From NCBI RefSeq assembly GCF_001676705.1, contig NZ_CP016170.1:2356001-2420000 (forward strand): a stretch of 64,000 bases of DNA, in the 5' to 3' direction. The stretch comes from Bordetella bronchialis. GTDB taxonomy: Bacteria > Pseudomonadota > Gammaproteobacteria > Burkholderiales > Burkholderiaceae_B. Position numbers and translations under genes: made by a program. The notes under the pieces are model-generated. The model did not search any database and had not been told where the DNA came from. It saw only the letters and a program-made list of their open reading frames with translations. Below are positions 35,501 to 61,823 of the stretch, piece by piece. Position 1 is the stretch's first letter. Each line of letters starts with the position of its first letter.

Positions 35501-38387
35501 GGGCTCCACTATCCAGGACCTCGATCCCGCTATCCCGGACCTCGGCCATGGCACGTGGACGGTGGATCTGGATGCCGAGCAGACCGAGGCCCTGGCCGCC
35601 CGCGCCCGAGCCGAGCGCGTGACGCTCAATACCCTGGTGCAGGCGGCCTGGTCCCTGGTGCTGGGGCTGCACACCGGCCAGGAAACCGTGGCCTTCGGTG
35701 CGACGACCTCCGGCCGGCCCGACGATCTGCCGGGCGTACAGCGCGTGCTGGGCCTGTACATCAATACGTTGCCCATGCTGGTGCGGCTGCCGGCGGACCA
35801 GCCGGTAGGCGACTGGCTGCGCGATCTGCAAGCGCGCAATGTGGCGGCCCGCGAGCACGAACACACGCCCTTGTATCAGGTACAGCGCTGGGCCGGGCAG
35901 GGCGGCCAGGCGCTGTTCGACACCTTGCTCGTATTCGAAAACTACCCCGTGGATGAGGCGCTCGGGCAATCGCTGTCCGGCGCACCGCGGTTCAGCCGTC
36001 TCGCTCTGGTCGAGCAGACCAACTATCCCCTGGCCCTGATCGTGTCGCGCCGCGAGGGCCTGCACATCGCCATCCGCCATGACCGTAGCCGTTGCGGCGC
36101 ACGGACGATCGACCTGCTGGGCCAGCAGTTGCTGCGGGGCTTGCGGCAGCTGGCTAATGGACGGGGAAAGCTTGGCGCAATGACCCTGCTCTCCGGTCCC
36201 GAAAAGGCCGCGCTGCGGTCGTGGAGCGCTGGGGGACCACTGGCACCGGCCGTGCAGGCGTGGCGGGCGTCGCCGGTCCATGCGGTGATAGCCGAGCAAG
36301 CGGCGCGCACGCCGCAGGCGGTCGCGGTGGTCATGGCGTCCGACGATTCGGCGCCTTCATTGACGCTGACTTACGCGGAACTGGAGCTTCAGTCCAACCG
36401 GCTGGCGCATCGGCTGCTGTCCTTGGGCGCGGGCCCCGAGCGGCGCGTGGCCATCGCGGCGCAGCGCCATCCCTCGCTGGTCGTGAGCCTGCTGGCCGTT
36501 CTGAAGACGGGCGCGGCCTATGTGCCGCTGGATCCGGAGTATCCGGACGAGCGGCTGTCGGGCATGATCGAGGACAGCGCGCCCGCGCTGGTGCTGACGC
36601 AGTCCTGGCTGGCGCAGCGGGTTCGCGGCTGGATGCCGCAGGACGATCACGCGGCCGGCGCAAGGGCTGGCGGCGGTGCAGGGGGTGTGGATGCTGCGAG
36701 TACCGCGAGTGCCGCACCTGTTGCGAGTGCTTCCGGCGTTGCCGTCGCCACGCCTGTGCTGGAAGTCGACACGCTGGATCTGACGGCCGAGCCATCCCAC
36801 GCCCCCGACATCGCGATCCATCCTGAGCAGGCCTGCTACGCGATCTACACCTCCGGATCGACGGGCAAACCGAAAGGCGCGACCAACCGCCACGTGGGTC
36901 TCGGCAACCGGCTGGCATGGATGCAGCAGGCGTTTGGCCTGGGGCCGCGGGACACGGTGTTGCAGAAGACACCGTTCAGCTTCGACGTGTCGGTATGGGA
37001 GTTCTTCTGGCCCTTGATGGCGGGCGCGCGGCTGGCGCTGGCTGGCGTGGGCGAACAACGGGACGCCGAGCGGCTGCTGGCGCGCATCGTGGAACACGGC
37101 GTCACCACACTGCATTTCGTGCCGTCGATGCTGCATGCCTTCGTGTCGTACTGCGAAGCGCAGGCCGATGCACCGGCATCCCTTTCATCGGCAGCCCTTA
37201 CATCGGCGCCCTCTTCATCGGCAGCCCTTAAATCGGCACCGCTTACACCGGCACCCCTTACATCAATAGCCCCTACACCGGCACCGCTTACACCGGTATC
37301 GCCGCTGTCTTCAGCCCGCAAAGTGCTGCGCCAAGTGTTCTGCAGCGGCGAGGCCCTGCCCGCGGAGCTGTGCACGCGATTCCAGGCGCTGTTCCCCGGG
37401 GTAGCGCTGCACAACCTGTACGGCCCCACGGAAGCGGCCATCGACGTCACGCACTGGGATTGCGCGCGGCCCAGCCCGGCGGGTGTGCCGATCGGCCGTC
37501 CGATCGCGGGCCTGCGCGCGCACGTGCTGGATGCGCACTTGAACGAAGTGCCGCCGGGCGTGGCCGGAGAGCTGTACCTGGGGGGCATCGGCCTGGGGCG
37601 CGGCTACTTGGACCGCCCGGGCCTGAGCGCAGAACGCTTCGTCGCCGACCCTTTTGGCAGCGGCGAGCGGCTATATCGCACGGGCGACCTGGCACGCTGG
37701 AATCGCGAAGGCCAGCTGGAATACCTGGGCCGCCTGGATCACCAGGTCAAGCTGCGCGGCCAGCGCATCGAGCTGGGTGAGATCGAAGCGCAACTGCTGG
37801 CGCAAGCGGGGGTGAAGCAGGCCGTGGTGCTGGCGCAGGCCGGACCCGCGGCGTCCGACTCGCCATCCGCTACCCCATCCACCACCGCGTCCCTGCGCCT
37901 GGTCGCCTACGTGACGCCAGCCAGCCTGGACATCGCCGTGCTGCGCCAGGCGCTGGAGCGCACGCTGCCGGCCTACATGGTGCCATCCGCCTTCGTGACC
38001 CTGGATGCCTTGCCCATCACGGCCAATGGCAAGCTGGACCGCAAGGCGCTGCCGCAAGCCGGGTTCGCCGCCACCACCCACTATGAAGCGCCACAGGGCC
38101 CCGCCGAAGAAGCCCTGGCGGCGATCTGGCAGGAGATCCTGGGCGTGCCCCGCGTCGGCCGCCACGACAACTTCTTCGAACTGGGCGGCGACTCCATCAC
38201 GGTGATGCAGGTCTGCGCGCAGCTCAGGCAGCGACATGGCGTGGATTTGGGCCTGCGGGCCGTGTTCGACGCGCCGGATATCGCCGGCCTGGCCGGCTTA
38301 CCCATGCTGCGGGCCCTGGCCGCGAATGCCGGCCGGCACGACGACCTGGCGACCATCGACTCCCTGTTGAACGAATTGGAGATGTAG
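29538..38387 (+). CDS. NRPS4: C-A(Ser)-T-E-C-A(Ser)-T
   Basis: A 2949-residue dimodule. C1 (~48-480; HHIVSDG at ~184) is LCL-like, as expected after unepimerised Dab. A1 (~510-1120) and A2 (~2240-2840) are almost identical and both read D-V-W-H-F-S-L-I-D (Ser). T1 has GGDSI at ~1175. The E domain (~1300-1750; [18 protein letters not shown]) gives D-Ser from the first module. C2 (~1755-2220; [19 protein letters not shown]) is DCL-like. T2 has GGDSI at ~2880. Both A domains contain a 15-bp (pentapeptide) repeat insertion, and the T1-E linker contains 12-bp and 6-bp repeats. The T-E-C-A stretch is duplicated in NRPS5. The ATG overlaps the NRPS3 stop (TAATG). Confidence 0.95.
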   Translation: MDQTLARRVAAKFMALAPAQRRVAYRQMRDSGMEPAQLPILPRDRAAAMSHAQRRLWFLWRMDPADATYHLPGALRLKGAVDAGAVRAALEAVRARHAALRTRFVADEAGLAAPVVDDDASLVLAREDLRAGGGADDSAADREQRAAALARDWLARPFDLTAGPLLRAGLIQLADDEYLLVIAMHHIVSDGWSVRLALEDFAAAYAALHAGGTARLQAPPAIAYTDYAAWQAELLDAGEQKRQLLYWREYLGDEQAELHLPCDLAPSPGPRVAAHVAAELDADIVTSLRTLARARGDTMFMLLLAGFQALLYRHTGQEDIRIGVPAAGRHRAETQDVVGLFVNTQVLRAQARATTTFEDLASAARASVLGAQAHPDLPFDILVDALRPERGVDRNPLFQVLFNHQPSTGAETLALPGLSCRGYPLGVAALPVDLQCDTADYADGRVGFTLRYARDRYHAATMRRLADHYVALLRTLARSPETRVVDAPLLAPQEIQTLRTWSVGQDLAPAMRAWRESPVHAVIAEQAARTPEAVAVVMASDDSAASLTLTYVELELQSNRLAHRLLSLGAGPERCVAIAAQRHPSLVVSLLAVLKTGAAYVPLDPEYPDGRLSSMIEDSAPALVLTQSWLARRVHGWMPQRDDAADAPVLEVDTLDLSAEPSHAPDIAIHPEQACYAIYTSGSTGKPKGATNRHVGLGNRLAWMQQAFGLGPRDTVLQKTPFSFDVSVWEFFWPLMVGARLALAGVGEHRDAERLLARIVEHGVSTLHFVPSMLHAFVAYCEAQADAPAPISSAALTPAPSSSAALTSTPLTSAAPKSTAPTSTAPTSIALTPAPLTPAPLLSSARRVLRQVFCSGEALPAELCERFQALFPGVALHNLYGPTEAAIDVTHWNCARPSPAGVPIGRPIAGLRTHVLDAHLNEVPPGVAGELYLGGIGLGRGYLDRPGLSAERFVADPFGSGERLYRTGDLARWNHEGQLEYLGRLDHQVKLRGQRIELGEIEAQLLAQAGVKQAVVLAQAGPAPFEGQARHGSAPRTATGPGPQSHGPARAGAHAPAMASDSTSAILASAPVASATASLRLVAYVTPATLDIATLRQALERTLPAYMVPSAFVTLDALPITANGKLDRKALPQAEFAATGDYEAPQGPAEEALAAIWQEILGVPRVGRHDNFFEVGGDSILSLRIVARLRQAGWRISPRQVFERQSVAALAQVAVRVAGDAVTSGAVSRALNRIPGGTTGGAASGIDSRTAVGIADGVKHGVKHGVTHGITDGSADGIAGAQAVAVAVAVADEALPGTNVPLLPIQAQFLSQPLPSHHHWNQAVLLRSQTEIDLGALHGALSAVVAHHDALRLSFRRGEDGQWVSAYADEAARDASAAVWDVSAVDREDIEAHCARAQASLDITDGPLLRAVRMRVADGSWRLLLVIHHLAVDGVSWRILLEDLGRAYEALRRQAAPKLPARTASYGAWARHLHEQAEVHADEARYWMDLPAGDAPMPDQPGASARVRDQRHVEVGLTRAQTQALLRQAPAAYRTQVNDLLLASLALALRQWRGLGRVRIDLEGHGRQVAALDMDVSRTVGWFTAIHPVVLETDDDPALAIRRTKERLRAVPRHGMGYGVLGRWGDAKVRQALASAPRGFILFNYLGQFDAGVGGEGDWRIAGEDVGPGQLAEAPLSHALTINGRVYDGQLSLSVGYSGQQWREDSMRELAACWTQALATVIAHCTSGVQGVTPSDFPLAGLTQAELDALPIGLPASQWQDIYPVTPMQAGMLFHSMYEKDIEGAARRSASEAESTALPYVETQPYINQLRVDVRGLDGARFQAAWESAVARHEVLRTGFLARPGAALQWVARQVRLPFERAQVHGDDRAVAKRLDELAARQRAPGFDLSCPPLMRCMLVRVNDDYDHFIWTHHHLLLDGWSTSQLLGEVLSDYAGKPVARPTGRYRDYLHWLSGRDEAATRHYWIEQLRELEAPTLLARSIALADIAGSTIQDLDPAIPDLGHGTWTVDLDAEQTEALAARARAERVTLNTLVQAAWSLVLGLHTGQETVAFGATTSGRPDDLPGVQRVLGLYINTLPMLVRLPADQPVGDWLRDLQARNVAAREHEHTPLYQVQRWAGQGGQALFDTLLVFENYPVDEALGQSLSGAPRFSRLALVEQTNYPLALIVSRREGLHIAIRHDRSRCGARTIDLLGQQLLRGLRQLANGRGKLGAMTLLSGPEKAALRSWSAGGPLAPAVQAWRASPVHAVIAEQAARTPQAVAVVMASDDSAPSLTLTYAELELQSNRLAHRLLSLGAGPERRVAIAAQRHPSLVVSLLAVLKTGAAYVPLDPEYPDERLSGMIEDSAPALVLTQSWLAQRVRGWMPQDDHAAGARAGGGAGGVDAASTASAAPVASASGVAVATPVLEVDTLDLTAEPSHAPDIAIHPEQACYAIYTSGSTGKPKGATNRHVGLGNRLAWMQQAFGLGPRDTVLQKTPFSFDVSVWEFFWPLMAGARLALAGVGEQRDAERLLARIVEHGVTTLHFVPSMLHAFVSYCEAQADAPASLSSAALTSAPSSSAALKSAPLTPAPLTSIAPTPAPLTPVSPLSSARKVLRQVFCSGEALPAELCTRFQALFPGVALHNLYGPTEAAIDVTHWDCARPSPAGVPIGRPIAGLRAHVLDAHLNEVPPGVAGELYLGGIGLGRGYLDRPGLSAERFVADPFGSGERLYRTGDLARWNREGQLEYLGRLDHQVKLRGQRIELGEIEAQLLAQAGVKQAVVLAQAGPAASDSPSATPSTTASLRLVAYVTPASLDIAVLRQALERTLPAYMVPSAFVTLDALPITANGKLDRKALPQAGFAATTHYEAPQGPAEEALAAIWQEILGVPRVGRHDNFFELGGDSITVMQVCAQLRQRHGVDLGLRAVFDAPDIAGLAGLPMLRALAANAGRHDDLATIDSLLNELEM
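31905..32054 (+). repeat. 15-bp tandem repeat, 10 units, in NRPS4 A1
   Basis: Ten degenerate pentapeptide units of the type (A/P)[14 protein letters not shown] lie between the VPSML and FCSGEA motifs of the Ser adenylation domain. The Ser A domain of NRPS3 has no such insert at this place. Two sibling copies carry 8 and 11 units. Confidence 0.88.
32885..35965 (+). repeat. Segmental duplication, copy 1 (end of A1-T-E-C2 of NRPS4)
   Basis: Long stretches are near-identical at DNA level to 44.82-47.95 kb in NRPS5, covering the end of an A domain, T, E and most of the following C domain. The copies differ mainly by linker insertions (near 33.25 kb here; near 46.68 and 47.39 kb in the other copy). 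Boundaries are approximate, read by eye. Confidence 0.85.
33303..33407 (+). repeat. 12-bp (6 units) and 6-bp (4 units) tandem repeats in the NRPS4 T-E linker
   Basis: Six 12-bp units at 33303-33374 encode [24 protein letters not shown]. Four GCGGTT units at 33384-33407 encode (AV)n. The paralogous linker in NRPS5 (near 45.18 kb) lacks both repeats although the flanking sequence is nearly identical. Confidence 0.85.
37179..37298 (+). repeat. 15-bp tandem repeat, 8 units, in NRPS4 A2
   Basis: Same position and unit type as the repeats at 31905 and 49162, but with 8 pentapeptide units, in an A domain otherwise nearly identical to its two siblings. Confidence 0.88.
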
Positions 38388-38391
38388 ATAC

Positions 38392-54666
<16,275 letters not shown>

Positions 54667-54701
54667 AGCCCCGGCCTCGGCCCCGTGGCTCATCGGCCAG
54701 C

Positions 54702-54757
54702 GGCTCGGCAGGCTCAGCGGCTCAGCGGCTCAGTGGCTCGGCAGGCTCAGCGGCTCA
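54702..54757. repeat. 23-bp direct repeats between the convergent NRPS5 and hydrolase genes
   Basis: Identical 23-bp copies at 54702-54724 and 54735-54757, built from CGGCTCAG-like sub-units. The second copy includes the stop codon of the minus-strand hydrolase. Confidence 0.75.
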
Positions 54758-55702
54758 AGGGGTGGCGGTCGCGAATGCCGCCGCCAGGCGCCGCGCGATG
54801 TCGCGGCGCACCCGCATGGCGTCGGGGACGATATTTCCCAGCCGGGCGAAGTCGTGCACCATCCCGGGATACACCACGCAGTCGGCGCTTACCCCGGCCT
54901 CGCGCAGCCGCTGGCCGTAGGCGAGCCCCTCGTCGGTCAGCATGTCGCATTCGGCCAGCACGATGTGCGCGGGCGCCAGGCCCGCCAGGTCCGGGCATTC
55001 CAACGGCGCGAAGCGCCAGTCGCGCGGGTTGCCGGCGTCGCCCAGGTAATGCCGCATCATCCAGCGCAGCGTGGCGGCCTCCAGCAGATGCCCCGTGGCG
55101 TAGCGGCGGCGCGAGTCGTGCTCGCCGGTCGCGCTGGTGCAGGGATAGAGCAGCACCTGCGCCGCGGGCTGCGGAAGCCCGGCATCGCGCGAGGCGATGG
55201 CCAGTCCCGTCGCCAGCGTGCCGCCGGCGCTATCGCCAGCCACCGCCACGCGCGCCGCATCGCATCCCAGCGCGTCGGCATGCCAGCGCGCCCATTCGTA
55301 GGCGTCCCAGGCGTCCTCGACCGCGGCGGGAAACCGGTGTTCGGGGGCCAGGCGGTAATCGACGGCCAGCACCGCGCACGGCGCCAGCGCCGCCAGGTCG
55401 CGGCACAAGGAATCGTGGGAGTCCAGGCCGCCCACGCAGTAGCCCCCGCCGTGGAAGAACACCAGCAGGGGCAGGGGCGCCGCCGCGCCGGGCGGACGGT
55501 ACAGCCGCAGCGGCAGGCGGCCGCCGTCGCGCCTGCCGATGTGCAGGGCGCTCGCTTGCACGTGGTTCGCGCCCGGCGTGTCCAGCACCGGCGTGGCCGC
55601 ATCGTAGTCCGCGCGCGCCTGGTCCGGCGTGGACAGGTGCATCGGGCGGGCGTTGCCCGCGGCCACCATCTCCAGGAAGGCGGCCAGGTCGGGATGCAGC
55701 AT
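54755..55702 (-). CDS. Alpha/beta-hydrolase of the hormone-sensitive-lipase/esterase family
   Basis: A 315-residue esterase-like enzyme. It has the oxyanion-hole HGGGYC motif (H84), nucleophile GDSAGG (S158), an acidic residue in AECDMLTDEG and the catalytic His in GMVHDF (H283). It starts seven bases after the stop of the TonB receptor, so it belongs to that operon. A role in opening an ester or lactone in the siderophore or in fatty-acyl trimming is possible, but nothing in the sequence proves a siderophore substrate. An upstream in-frame ATG at 55756 would overlap the receptor gene and is less likely. Confidence 0.85.
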   Translation of the reverse strand: MLHPDLAAFLEMVAAGNARPMHLSTPDQARADYDAATPVLDTPGANHVQASALHIGRRDGGRLPLRLYRPPGAAAPLPLLVFFHGGGYCVGGLDSHDSLCRDLAALAPCAVLAVDYRLAPEHRFPAAVEDAWDAYEWARWHADALGCDAARVAVAGDSAGGTLATGLAIASRDAGLPQPAAQVLLYPCTSATGEHDSRRRYATGHLLEAATLRWMMRHYLGDAGNPRDWRFAPLECPDLAGLAPAHIVLAECDMLTDEGLAYGQRLREAGVSADCVVYPGMVHDFARLGNIVPDAMRVRRDIARRLAAAFATATP

Positions 55703-55709
55703 GTTCAGG

Positions 55710-57947
55710 CTACCAGCTGTACGACAGGGTGCCGACGAAGGTGCGTTCCTGTCCATAGCGGCAGTTCAGCGTCGTGTTGCGGCATACCACGGTCTCCTTG
55801 TTGAACAGGTTGATCACGTTCAGGCCCAGGCGCCATCCGCGGATTTCGTAGTGCAGGCCCGCATCGAACAGCACCGCGTCGTCGTTGGTGATGGTGTTGG
55901 CCACGTCGGCATAGGTCTTGCCGATGTAGCGCACGCCCGCGCCCATGCCCAACCCGCGCAGCAGCCCGGACGGCAGCGTGTAGTTCAGCCACGCCGAGGC
56001 CATGTGCTCCGGCGTGACGATGGGCATGTTGCCTTCCTCGGCCGGATTGTTGCTGCGCTTGACCCGGATATCGTTGAAGGTATATGACGCCAGCACATCC
56101 AGGTTGCGCGTCAGGTTGGCCTTGCCTTCCAGCTCTACGCCGCGCGCCCGGACCTTGCCGGTCTGCACGCTGAAGGCGATATCGGTGGGGTCGATGGTCA
56201 GCACATTGGTCTGCGTCAGGTCGTACACGGACACGGCGACATAGCTGTTGCCGCCCGGCGGCTGGTACTTGACGCCCACTTCGTACTGCTGTCCCTTGGT
56301 GGGCTTGAAGGGCGTGCCGTCCTTGGTGGCGCCTGCCTGCGGCAGGAAGGACGTGCTGTAGCTCACGTAAGGCGTGATGCCGTTGTCGAACAGGTAAGCC
56401 AGGCCGGCGCGGGTCGTGAAGTCGTCGTCGTTCTGCCGGGTGGTGTCCCCGGCCAGGCGGTCGTTGCTGTCGCTGCGGGCCCAGTCCTGGCGGCCGCCCA
56501 GCGTCAGCACCCATTTCTTGTCCAGCTTGATCTGGTCCTGCAGGTACACGCCCAACTGCCGGTTGATCTGCTTCAGGTCGATGATGGTGCCGGCCTCGGA
56601 GGGATAGGGGATGTCCAGCCCGTACTTCGGGTTGTCCAGGTCCAGCGTCGGCGCCGTGCCCTGGCGGTAGTGCTGTTGTCCGTCCAGGAATTGGTAATCG
56701 ACGCCCGCCAGCAGCACGTGTTCCGCCGGCCCGGTCTGGAATTTGAATTCCGCCTGGTTGTCGATGACGAAGCTGTCGGCGCTTTCCTTGGACACCAGGG
56801 CGTAGCGGCTGATGGTATGGCCGTCGGGCAGCATGCGCAGCGCATACAGGTCGCGCTGGTCCAGCCAGCCTTTCTGGTAGCGCGCGTTCTGGCGCACCGT
56901 GAAGGCCGAGTTGAAGCGGTGGGAGAACTGGTATCCGATCGAGTATTGCTCGCGGTCGTACTTGTTGAAGTCGTAGTCGCCCACCAGCGTGTGCGTGGGA
57001 TAGACCGGCCGCGATTCGCCCCCGGTGCGATCGTGCTGCCAATTGGTCAGGAGCGTGAAGGACGTATCGGCGTCGGGCCGCCAGGTAAAGGCCGGCGCGA
57101 TATAGCCCAGGTCGTCCGGATAGCGGTGCCCCGCATCGTATTTGTCCTGCGTGCCGGCGTCGCGCCAGATGCCGGTCAGGCGGTACAGGTACTTGCCGTC
57201 CTTGTCGATGGGGCCGCCCAGGTCGAACTGCGCCTGCTTGCGATCCCAGCTGCCGAACTGTATGCCCACGTCGCCGAAGGCCTCCGCGGTCGGCCGCTTG
57301 GTGACGCGATTGACGATGCCGCCGGGCGCCACCTGCCCGTACAGCACGGACGACGGACCGCGGATCACGTCGATGCGTTCCAGCGCATACGGGTCCATGC
57401 GCATGCGTATCTGGTCATAGGGCATCTGGCTCAGGTTGTCGCGGTAGTCGCCGCTGAGCTTGGCGTCGAAGCCGCGCAGCACGATCCAGTCGTTGCGGAC
57501 ATCGTTGCTGCCGAAGTTGTTGACCTGCACGCCCGGCACGTACTGCACCGCCTGCGCGACGCTCAGGTCATTGCGGTCGCGCATTTCCTGCTGCGTCACC
57601 ACCGAGATGGATTGCGGGATCTCGCGTAGCGGCGTGTCGGTCTTGGAGCCCGTCAGCGTATCGGTGGCGACGTAGCCGCTGGCCGGTCCCGTGACCGGAT
57701 CCTGCGCGGTGCCCGTCACGTTGACGGTGGGCAGGGTGGCGGTGCCGGGCCCTGGCTGCGCTTGCTGCGTCTGCTGCGTCTGCTGCGTCGTCTGCTGCGT
57801 TTGTTGTGTCTGCGGTGTCTGCGGTGTCTGCTGGGCCTGCGCACCGCCCGCCAGGGTCAGTCCGAGTATCAGGGGCGTACTAAGCAAGGGCCGTCGCAGT
57901 GAGCAGGAAAGAACCCCGGTTGGCAGCGTGTTGTTTTGGTTTTTCAT
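55710..57947 (-). CDS. TonB-dependent siderophore receptor without STN domain
   Basis: A 745-residue outer-membrane receptor. A signal peptide ends near GGAQAQ. A Gln/Thr-rich low-complexity stretch (residues ~39-64) and a TonB-box-like LPTVNVTG follow, then the plug (IPQSISVVTQQEMRDRN, VPGVQVNNFGSND) and the barrel ending SYSW. It resembles the receptor at 6.8-9.3 kb, including the shared ETVVCRN...LNCRYG strand near the C-terminus, but lacks the STN signalling domain. It should be the main importer of the ferric lipopeptide. It is cotranscribed with the aminotransferase, 51 bp downstream of it. Confidence 0.94.
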   Translation of the reverse strand: MKNQNNTLPTGVLSCSLRRPLLSTPLILGLTLAGGAQAQQTPQTPQTQQTQQTTQQTQQTQQAQPGPGTATLPTVNVTGTAQDPVTGPASGYVATDTLTGSKTDTPLREIPQSISVVTQQEMRDRNDLSVAQAVQYVPGVQVNNFGSNDVRNDWIVLRGFDAKLSGDYRDNLSQMPYDQIRMRMDPYALERIDVIRGPSSVLYGQVAPGGIVNRVTKRPTAEAFGDVGIQFGSWDRKQAQFDLGGPIDKDGKYLYRLTGIWRDAGTQDKYDAGHRYPDDLGYIAPAFTWRPDADTSFTLLTNWQHDRTGGESRPVYPTHTLVGDYDFNKYDREQYSIGYQFSHRFNSAFTVRQNARYQKGWLDQRDLYALRMLPDGHTISRYALVSKESADSFVIDNQAEFKFQTGPAEHVLLAGVDYQFLDGQQHYRQGTAPTLDLDNPKYGLDIPYPSEAGTIIDLKQINRQLGVYLQDQIKLDKKWVLTLGGRQDWARSDSNDRLAGDTTRQNDDDFTTRAGLAYLFDNGITPYVSYSTSFLPQAGATKDGTPFKPTKGQQYEVGVKYQPPGGNSYVAVSVYDLTQTNVLTIDPTDIAFSVQTGKVRARGVELEGKANLTRNLDVLASYTFNDIRVKRSNNPAEEGNMPIVTPEHMASAWLNYTLPSGLLRGLGMGAGVRYIGKTYADVANTITNDDAVLFDAGLHYEIRGWRLGLNVINLFNKETVVCRNTTLNCRYGQERTFVGTLSYSW
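57755..57836 (-). repeat. Gln/Thr codon repeat in the TonB receptor N-terminus
   Basis: Repeated CAG/ACG-type units encode a (Q)QT(P/Q) low-complexity linker between the signal peptide and the TonB-box region. Unit boundaries are approximate. Confidence 0.7.
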
Positions 57948-57998
57948 GAGTGGTCTTGATTGAAATCCCCTTGGGCTTGGAAGCCGGCCTTGCCGGCT

Positions 57999-59483
57999 TC
58001 AGACCGCGGAGGCGAGCGCCGGCGGACCGGCGGCGATATGCGCCGGTGCCGGCGATTCCTTTCCGTGCGGCATGGCCGACAGCGCCGCGCGCACGGAAAG
58101 GGCAAAGATTTCGAAAACCCGGTCTATCTGGGCTTCGGTGATGATCAGGGGCGGCAGGAAGCGCACCACGCTGCCGTGGCGGCCGCCCAGTTCGACGATC
58201 AGGCCGCGGCGCAGGCATTCGCCCTGCACGGCGCCGGCCAGCGCGGGATGGGCGGCCAGGCCATGCGCGTCGGGCACGGCCGCCGCGCCCGGCTGTACCA
58301 GCTCCACGCCCAGCATCAGGCCGCGCCCGCGCACGTCGCCCACTTGGGGAAGGGCGCCTTGCAACTGCCGCAGCAAGCCCTGCAGGCGCAATCCCATCGC
58401 CGCCGCATGCTCGGCCAGGCCGTCTTCGCGCAGGCGCCGCATGGTGGCCGAGCCCGCCGCCATCGCCAGCTGGTTGCCGCGGAAGGTGCCGGCATGCGTG
58501 CCGCCCGTCCAGCGATCCAGTTCGGGGCGATACACCACGACGGCCAAGGGCAGGCCGCCGCCCACCGCCTTGGACAGGACGACCGCATCGGGCGCGATAT
58601 CCGCATGCTCGAACGCGAACGCCTTGCCGGTGCGGCAGAAGCCGCTCTGGATCTCGTCGGCGATAAGCGGCACGCCGGCGTCCCGCGTCAGCTCGCGGAT
58701 GCCGCGCAGCCACGGTAGCGGCGCCGGGATCACGCCGCCTTCGCCCTGGATGGCCTCCAGGATCATGCCGGCCGGCCGCGGCACGCCGCCCTCGGGGTCG
58801 CGCAGCACCGATGCGATGTAATTCAGTCCCGCGCGCACGCCGGCATCGCCGCGCAGGCCGAAGGGGCAGCGGTAGTCGTAGGGATAGGGCAGGAATTGCA
58901 CCCCGGCCAGCGGCGCGTTCAGCGAGCGCTTGGGCTGCAGATTCCCCATCAGCTGCAGCGCGCCGTGCGTCATGCCGTGATAAGCGCCCTGGAAGGCCAG
59001 GATATCGCCGCGTCCCGTCGCGCTCTTGACCAGCTTCATGGCGGCTTCCACGGCGTCCGTGCCGGCCGGGCCGCAGAACTGCACGCGCGCATCGCGCGCG
59101 AAACCGGCCGGCAGCATGTCGAACAGGTCGCGCATGAAGCGGTCCTTGGCCGGCGTGGTCAGGTCCAGCGTCAGCATGGGCGCGTCGTCGCGCAGCGCCG
59201 CCTGGATCGCCTCCAGCACGGCGGGATGGTTGTGGCCCAGGGCCAGCGCGCCGGCGCCGGCCAGGCAATCGATGAAGACGCGTCCGTCCACGTCTTCCAC
59301 GTAGATGCCCTTGGCGCGGCGCAGCGCCAGGGGCAGGCGCCGCGGATAGCTGCGCGCGTTGGATTCGCGGCCGGCCTGGTAGCGCAGCAGTGCGTTGTCC
59401 GTCAATTCATAGGGCCGCGACAAGGCATCGTGGCGCCTGGCCAGTTCGGTTTCCGTTGGCGTCGCCGTGTGGATGTAAGCCAT
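57999..59483 (-). CDS. Diaminobutyrate-2-oxoglutarate aminotransferase
   Basis: A PLP class III aminotransferase of 494 residues that makes L-2,4-diaminobutyrate from aspartate semialdehyde and glutamate (PvdH/Dat/EctB family). It shows GPAGTDAVEAAMKL, GAYHGMTHG, the EAIQGEGG segment and the PLP lysine K305 in LSKAVGGGLP. The start at 59483 has GAGGTG upstream; a longer frame starts six codons earlier. The product matches the predicted Dab-activating A domain of NRPS3, tying this operon to the peptide. Confidence 0.93.
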   Translation of the reverse strand: MAYIHTATPTETELARRHDALSRPYELTDNALLRYQAGRESNARSYPRRLPLALRRAKGIYVEDVDGRVFIDCLAGAGALALGHNHPAVLEAIQAALRDDAPMLTLDLTTPAKDRFMRDLFDMLPAGFARDARVQFCGPAGTDAVEAAMKLVKSATGRGDILAFQGAYHGMTHGALQLMGNLQPKRSLNAPLAGVQFLPYPYDYRCPFGLRGDAGVRAGLNYIASVLRDPEGGVPRPAGMILEAIQGEGGVIPAPLPWLRGIRELTRDAGVPLIADEIQSGFCRTGKAFAFEHADIAPDAVVLSKAVGGGLPLAVVVYRPELDRWTGGTHAGTFRGNQLAMAAGSATMRRLREDGLAEHAAAMGLRLQGLLRQLQGALPQVGDVRGRGLMLGVELVQPGAAAVPDAHGLAAHPALAGAVQGECLRRGLIVELGGRHGSVVRFLPPLIITEAQIDRVFEIFALSVRAALSAMPHGKESPAPAHIAAGPPALASAV

Positions 59484-59505
59484 GGTATGCACCTCGCGCA
59501 ACGGT

Positions 59506-60798
59506 TCAGGAGGCCAGGGCGGCGCGTGCCGCCTGGGGACCGGCGGCCGTCTCGGGCCGCTTCAGCGCCGCGCCGATTTCCCAGGAGCGGATCGCCAGGA
59601 TGGACAGCAGGCTGTCGCTGATGCCGTGCGTGGCCTCGCTGCCGCCCTGCACGTAGATCGCGGGACGCAGGCGTTCGTCGGCGCGCAGCCGGTAATGCCG
59701 GTCCGGTTCGTAGCTGTCCAGGTAGTCGTCCAGCGGCGCCAGCAGGCTGCGATGCTGGTCGCGTTCGTAGCCGGTGGCCAGCACTACCGCGTCGTAGTGC
59801 AGCGTGTCCAGCGTGCCGGCGTCGCGCTCCCGCACCGACAGCGCCACGCCGGCCTCGGCCGTGCGCACGGCTTCCACCTCGCGGCGCCGCAGCAGCCGGT
59901 GGCGCGGTTCGCCGCGGACTTTCTGCTGGTACAGCACGTCGTAGATGCGTTCGATCAGGTCCACGTCCGGCGCCGAGTAGTTGGTATGCCGCGTCTGCGC
60001 GAGCAGGGCGGCACGTTCCGCGTCGGGCCGCGCATACAGGTAATCCGTATGCGCCGCGTTGAAGACCTCGTTGACGAAGGGACTGTCGTCCGACGGGCGT
60101 ATGGTGTGCCCGCGTACCAGCAGGTCCACGCGCGGGCGGGCGGGATGTCCGTGCAGATGCATGAAGATCTCGGCCGCGCTCTGGCCCGCGCCGATCACGG
60201 CGATGCGGTCCAGGCGCGGCTGCCGCGACAGCGCGGACAGGTAGCCGCTGGTGTGGAAGACGCGGCTATCGTCCATGCAGGATGCGAAGACATCCGGAAT
60301 CCGCGGCCGTCCGCCCACGCTGACCACCAGATTGCGCGCCAGCCGTTCGCGCAGGCCGCCGTCGGCGCCGCGCGAGCGCACGCGCAGCAGTTCGACGACG
60401 CCGCCCGCCGGTTCCGGCTGAACCTCCAGCACCTGTTCGCCATAGGCGCAGCAATCGTCGAAGTGGCCCGCCGCCCAGGCCAGGTAGTCGTTGAATTCCT
60501 GGCGGCTGGGAAAAAACGTCTTCAGGTTGATGAAGTCCTGCAGGCGTCCCTTGCTGTGCAGGTAGTTCAGGAAGGAATAGCGGCTGGCCGGATTGCGCAG
60601 CGTCACCAGGTCCTTCAGGAAGGAGATCTGCATATGCGCGCCGTCCAGCATCATGTCGGGATGCCAGGCGAAGCAGGGCTGCTTCTCGATGAACAGCGGC
60701 CCGGTGGGCGAGCCGCGGCCATGGCGCTCTTCCAGCGCGATGGCCAGGGCGATGTTCGAGGGTCCGAAACCGATACCGATCAGATCGTGTACGTGCAT
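59506..60798 (-). CDS. L-ornithine N5-monooxygenase (PvdA/SidA family)
   Basis: A 430-residue flavin N-hydroxylase forming N5-hydroxyornithine. FAD motif GIGFGPSN at residues 8-15, the characteristic MQISFLKDLVTLRNP segment, NADPH motif VIGAGQSAAE at about residue 200 and a late ATGYERD motif are all present. The start at 60798 fits the family; upstream open frame is shadow. It lies between the acyltransferase and the aminotransferase in one operon and provides the residue activated by the last A domain of NRPS5. Confidence 0.95.
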   Translation of the reverse strand: MHVHDLIGIGFGPSNIALAIALEERHGRGSPTGPLFIEKQPCFAWHPDMMLDGAHMQISFLKDLVTLRNPASRYSFLNYLHSKGRLQDFINLKTFFPSRQEFNDYLAWAAGHFDDCCAYGEQVLEVQPEPAGGVVELLRVRSRGADGGLRERLARNLVVSVGGRPRIPDVFASCMDDSRVFHTSGYLSALSRQPRLDRIAVIGAGQSAAEIFMHLHGHPARPRVDLLVRGHTIRPSDDSPFVNEVFNAAHTDYLYARPDAERAALLAQTRHTNYSAPDVDLIERIYDVLYQQKVRGEPRHRLLRRREVEAVRTAEAGVALSVRERDAGTLDTLHYDAVVLATGYERDQHRSLLAPLDDYLDSYEPDRHYRLRADERLRPAIYVQGGSEATHGISDSLLSILAIRSWEIGAALKRPETAAGPQAARAALAS

Positions 60799-60808
60799 AT
60801 CGTCCCGT

Positions 60809-61759
60809 TCAGCATGCCGGCGCGGCCAGGCATGCGCCGTCCGGCCCTCTAGGTATCCAGAAGCGTTCCGCGAAGAAACGCTCGCGCGACAGCGTCCCCA
60901 GCATCGCCCGCTTGTGCGGGAAATCGAAGGCTTTCTCCAGGGCATAGCCGCTGCGGGCCAGGTTGCGCAGCATGCGGGCGTTGTCGATGCGCGGCTCGAT
61001 GACGATGCGCTGGGTGCGCGGGTCGTCCAGGAACAGGTAGTGCGAAATCGAGGGCAGCCAGGCGGCCACGTAGCGGCCGCCGCGATAGGCGGGCTCGCCG
61101 ATCAGCACATGCCAGCCGCGGTCGTAGTCCCGCGCGTCGCAGAAGGGCGCGATGCGGTCCTCCTTGGCCCAATAGGCCTCGAAGTAGCCGAAGGGCACGT
61201 TGTCCAGGCAGGCGATCAAGGCCAGCAGGTGCGGGTCCCCGGCGCCGCGGCGCAGGTACTCGCGATGTTTGTCCAGGTCGCCTTCCTCCTGCCAGAAGGC
61301 GGCGACGTGCGGGTCGTTCATCCAGCGGTTCAGCCGCGCGGCGTCCAGCTCGGCGCTGGCCACGCGCAGCGACAGCGTGGCGTCCAGCCAGGGAATGTGG
61401 CGGCGGTAGACCACGCCGGCCGGCTTGGGCGGACGGACGGGATGGCGGTGGCCGCCCGTCATGGCGTAGCGCAGCGGATAAGGCTCGCCGCGCCGGCCGG
61501 GCAGCCAGGCGGGCGCGTACTGGTAGAAGGCCACGGCGCACAGGCCCGGCTCGCCGGCGGCCGCCGCGTCCAGCAGGCCCTGCATGCGCAGCCGCTCCAG
61601 GTAGGGCGGCGGGACATCCAGCGCCACAGCGTGGGCGAGCGGGCGGCGCGCGAAAGCGCCGGCGGCGGCCGCCAGCATGGCCTCGAACGACGGAAGGGCG
61701 GCGCATGGGCCCGGCCATGCCAGCCGCGGCGGTGTTGCCTGGTCCCGTATGTCGTCCAT
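60809..61759 (-). CDS. IucB/RhbD-type GNAT N-acyltransferase for hydroxyornithine
   Basis: 316 residues. The C-terminal half is a siderophore-type GNAT: LNRWMNDPHVAAFWQEEG, PFGYFEAYWAKEDRIAPF, DRGWHVLIGE, then RTQRIVIEPRIDNARML. The family acylates the hydroxylamine nitrogen of hydroxylated ornithine or lysine, completing the hydroxamate. The acyl donor (acetyl or other) cannot be read from the sequence. It is the first gene of the five-gene minus-strand operon, 10 bp before the monooxygenase, with a PvdS-type promoter 65 bp upstream. Confidence 0.92.
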   Translation of the reverse strand: MDDIRDQATPPRLAWPGPCAALPSFEAMLAAAAGAFARRPLAHAVALDVPPPYLERLRMQGLLDAAAAGEPGLCAVAFYQYAPAWLPGRRGEPYPLRYAMTGGHRHPVRPPKPAGVVYRRHIPWLDATLSLRVASAELDAARLNRWMNDPHVAAFWQEEGDLDKHREYLRRGAGDPHLLALIACLDNVPFGYFEAYWAKEDRIAPFCDARDYDRGWHVLIGEPAYRGGRYVAAWLPSISHYLFLDDPRTQRIVIEPRIDNARMLRNLARSGYALEKAFDFPHKRAMLGTLSRERFFAERFWIPRGPDGACLAAPAC

Positions 61760-61823
61760 CGATGCGTGTCCTGGTAAAGGGTGCGGCCTGCCGGGGTCGA
61801 GGCGCGGACCGTGTTCTTTGGGA

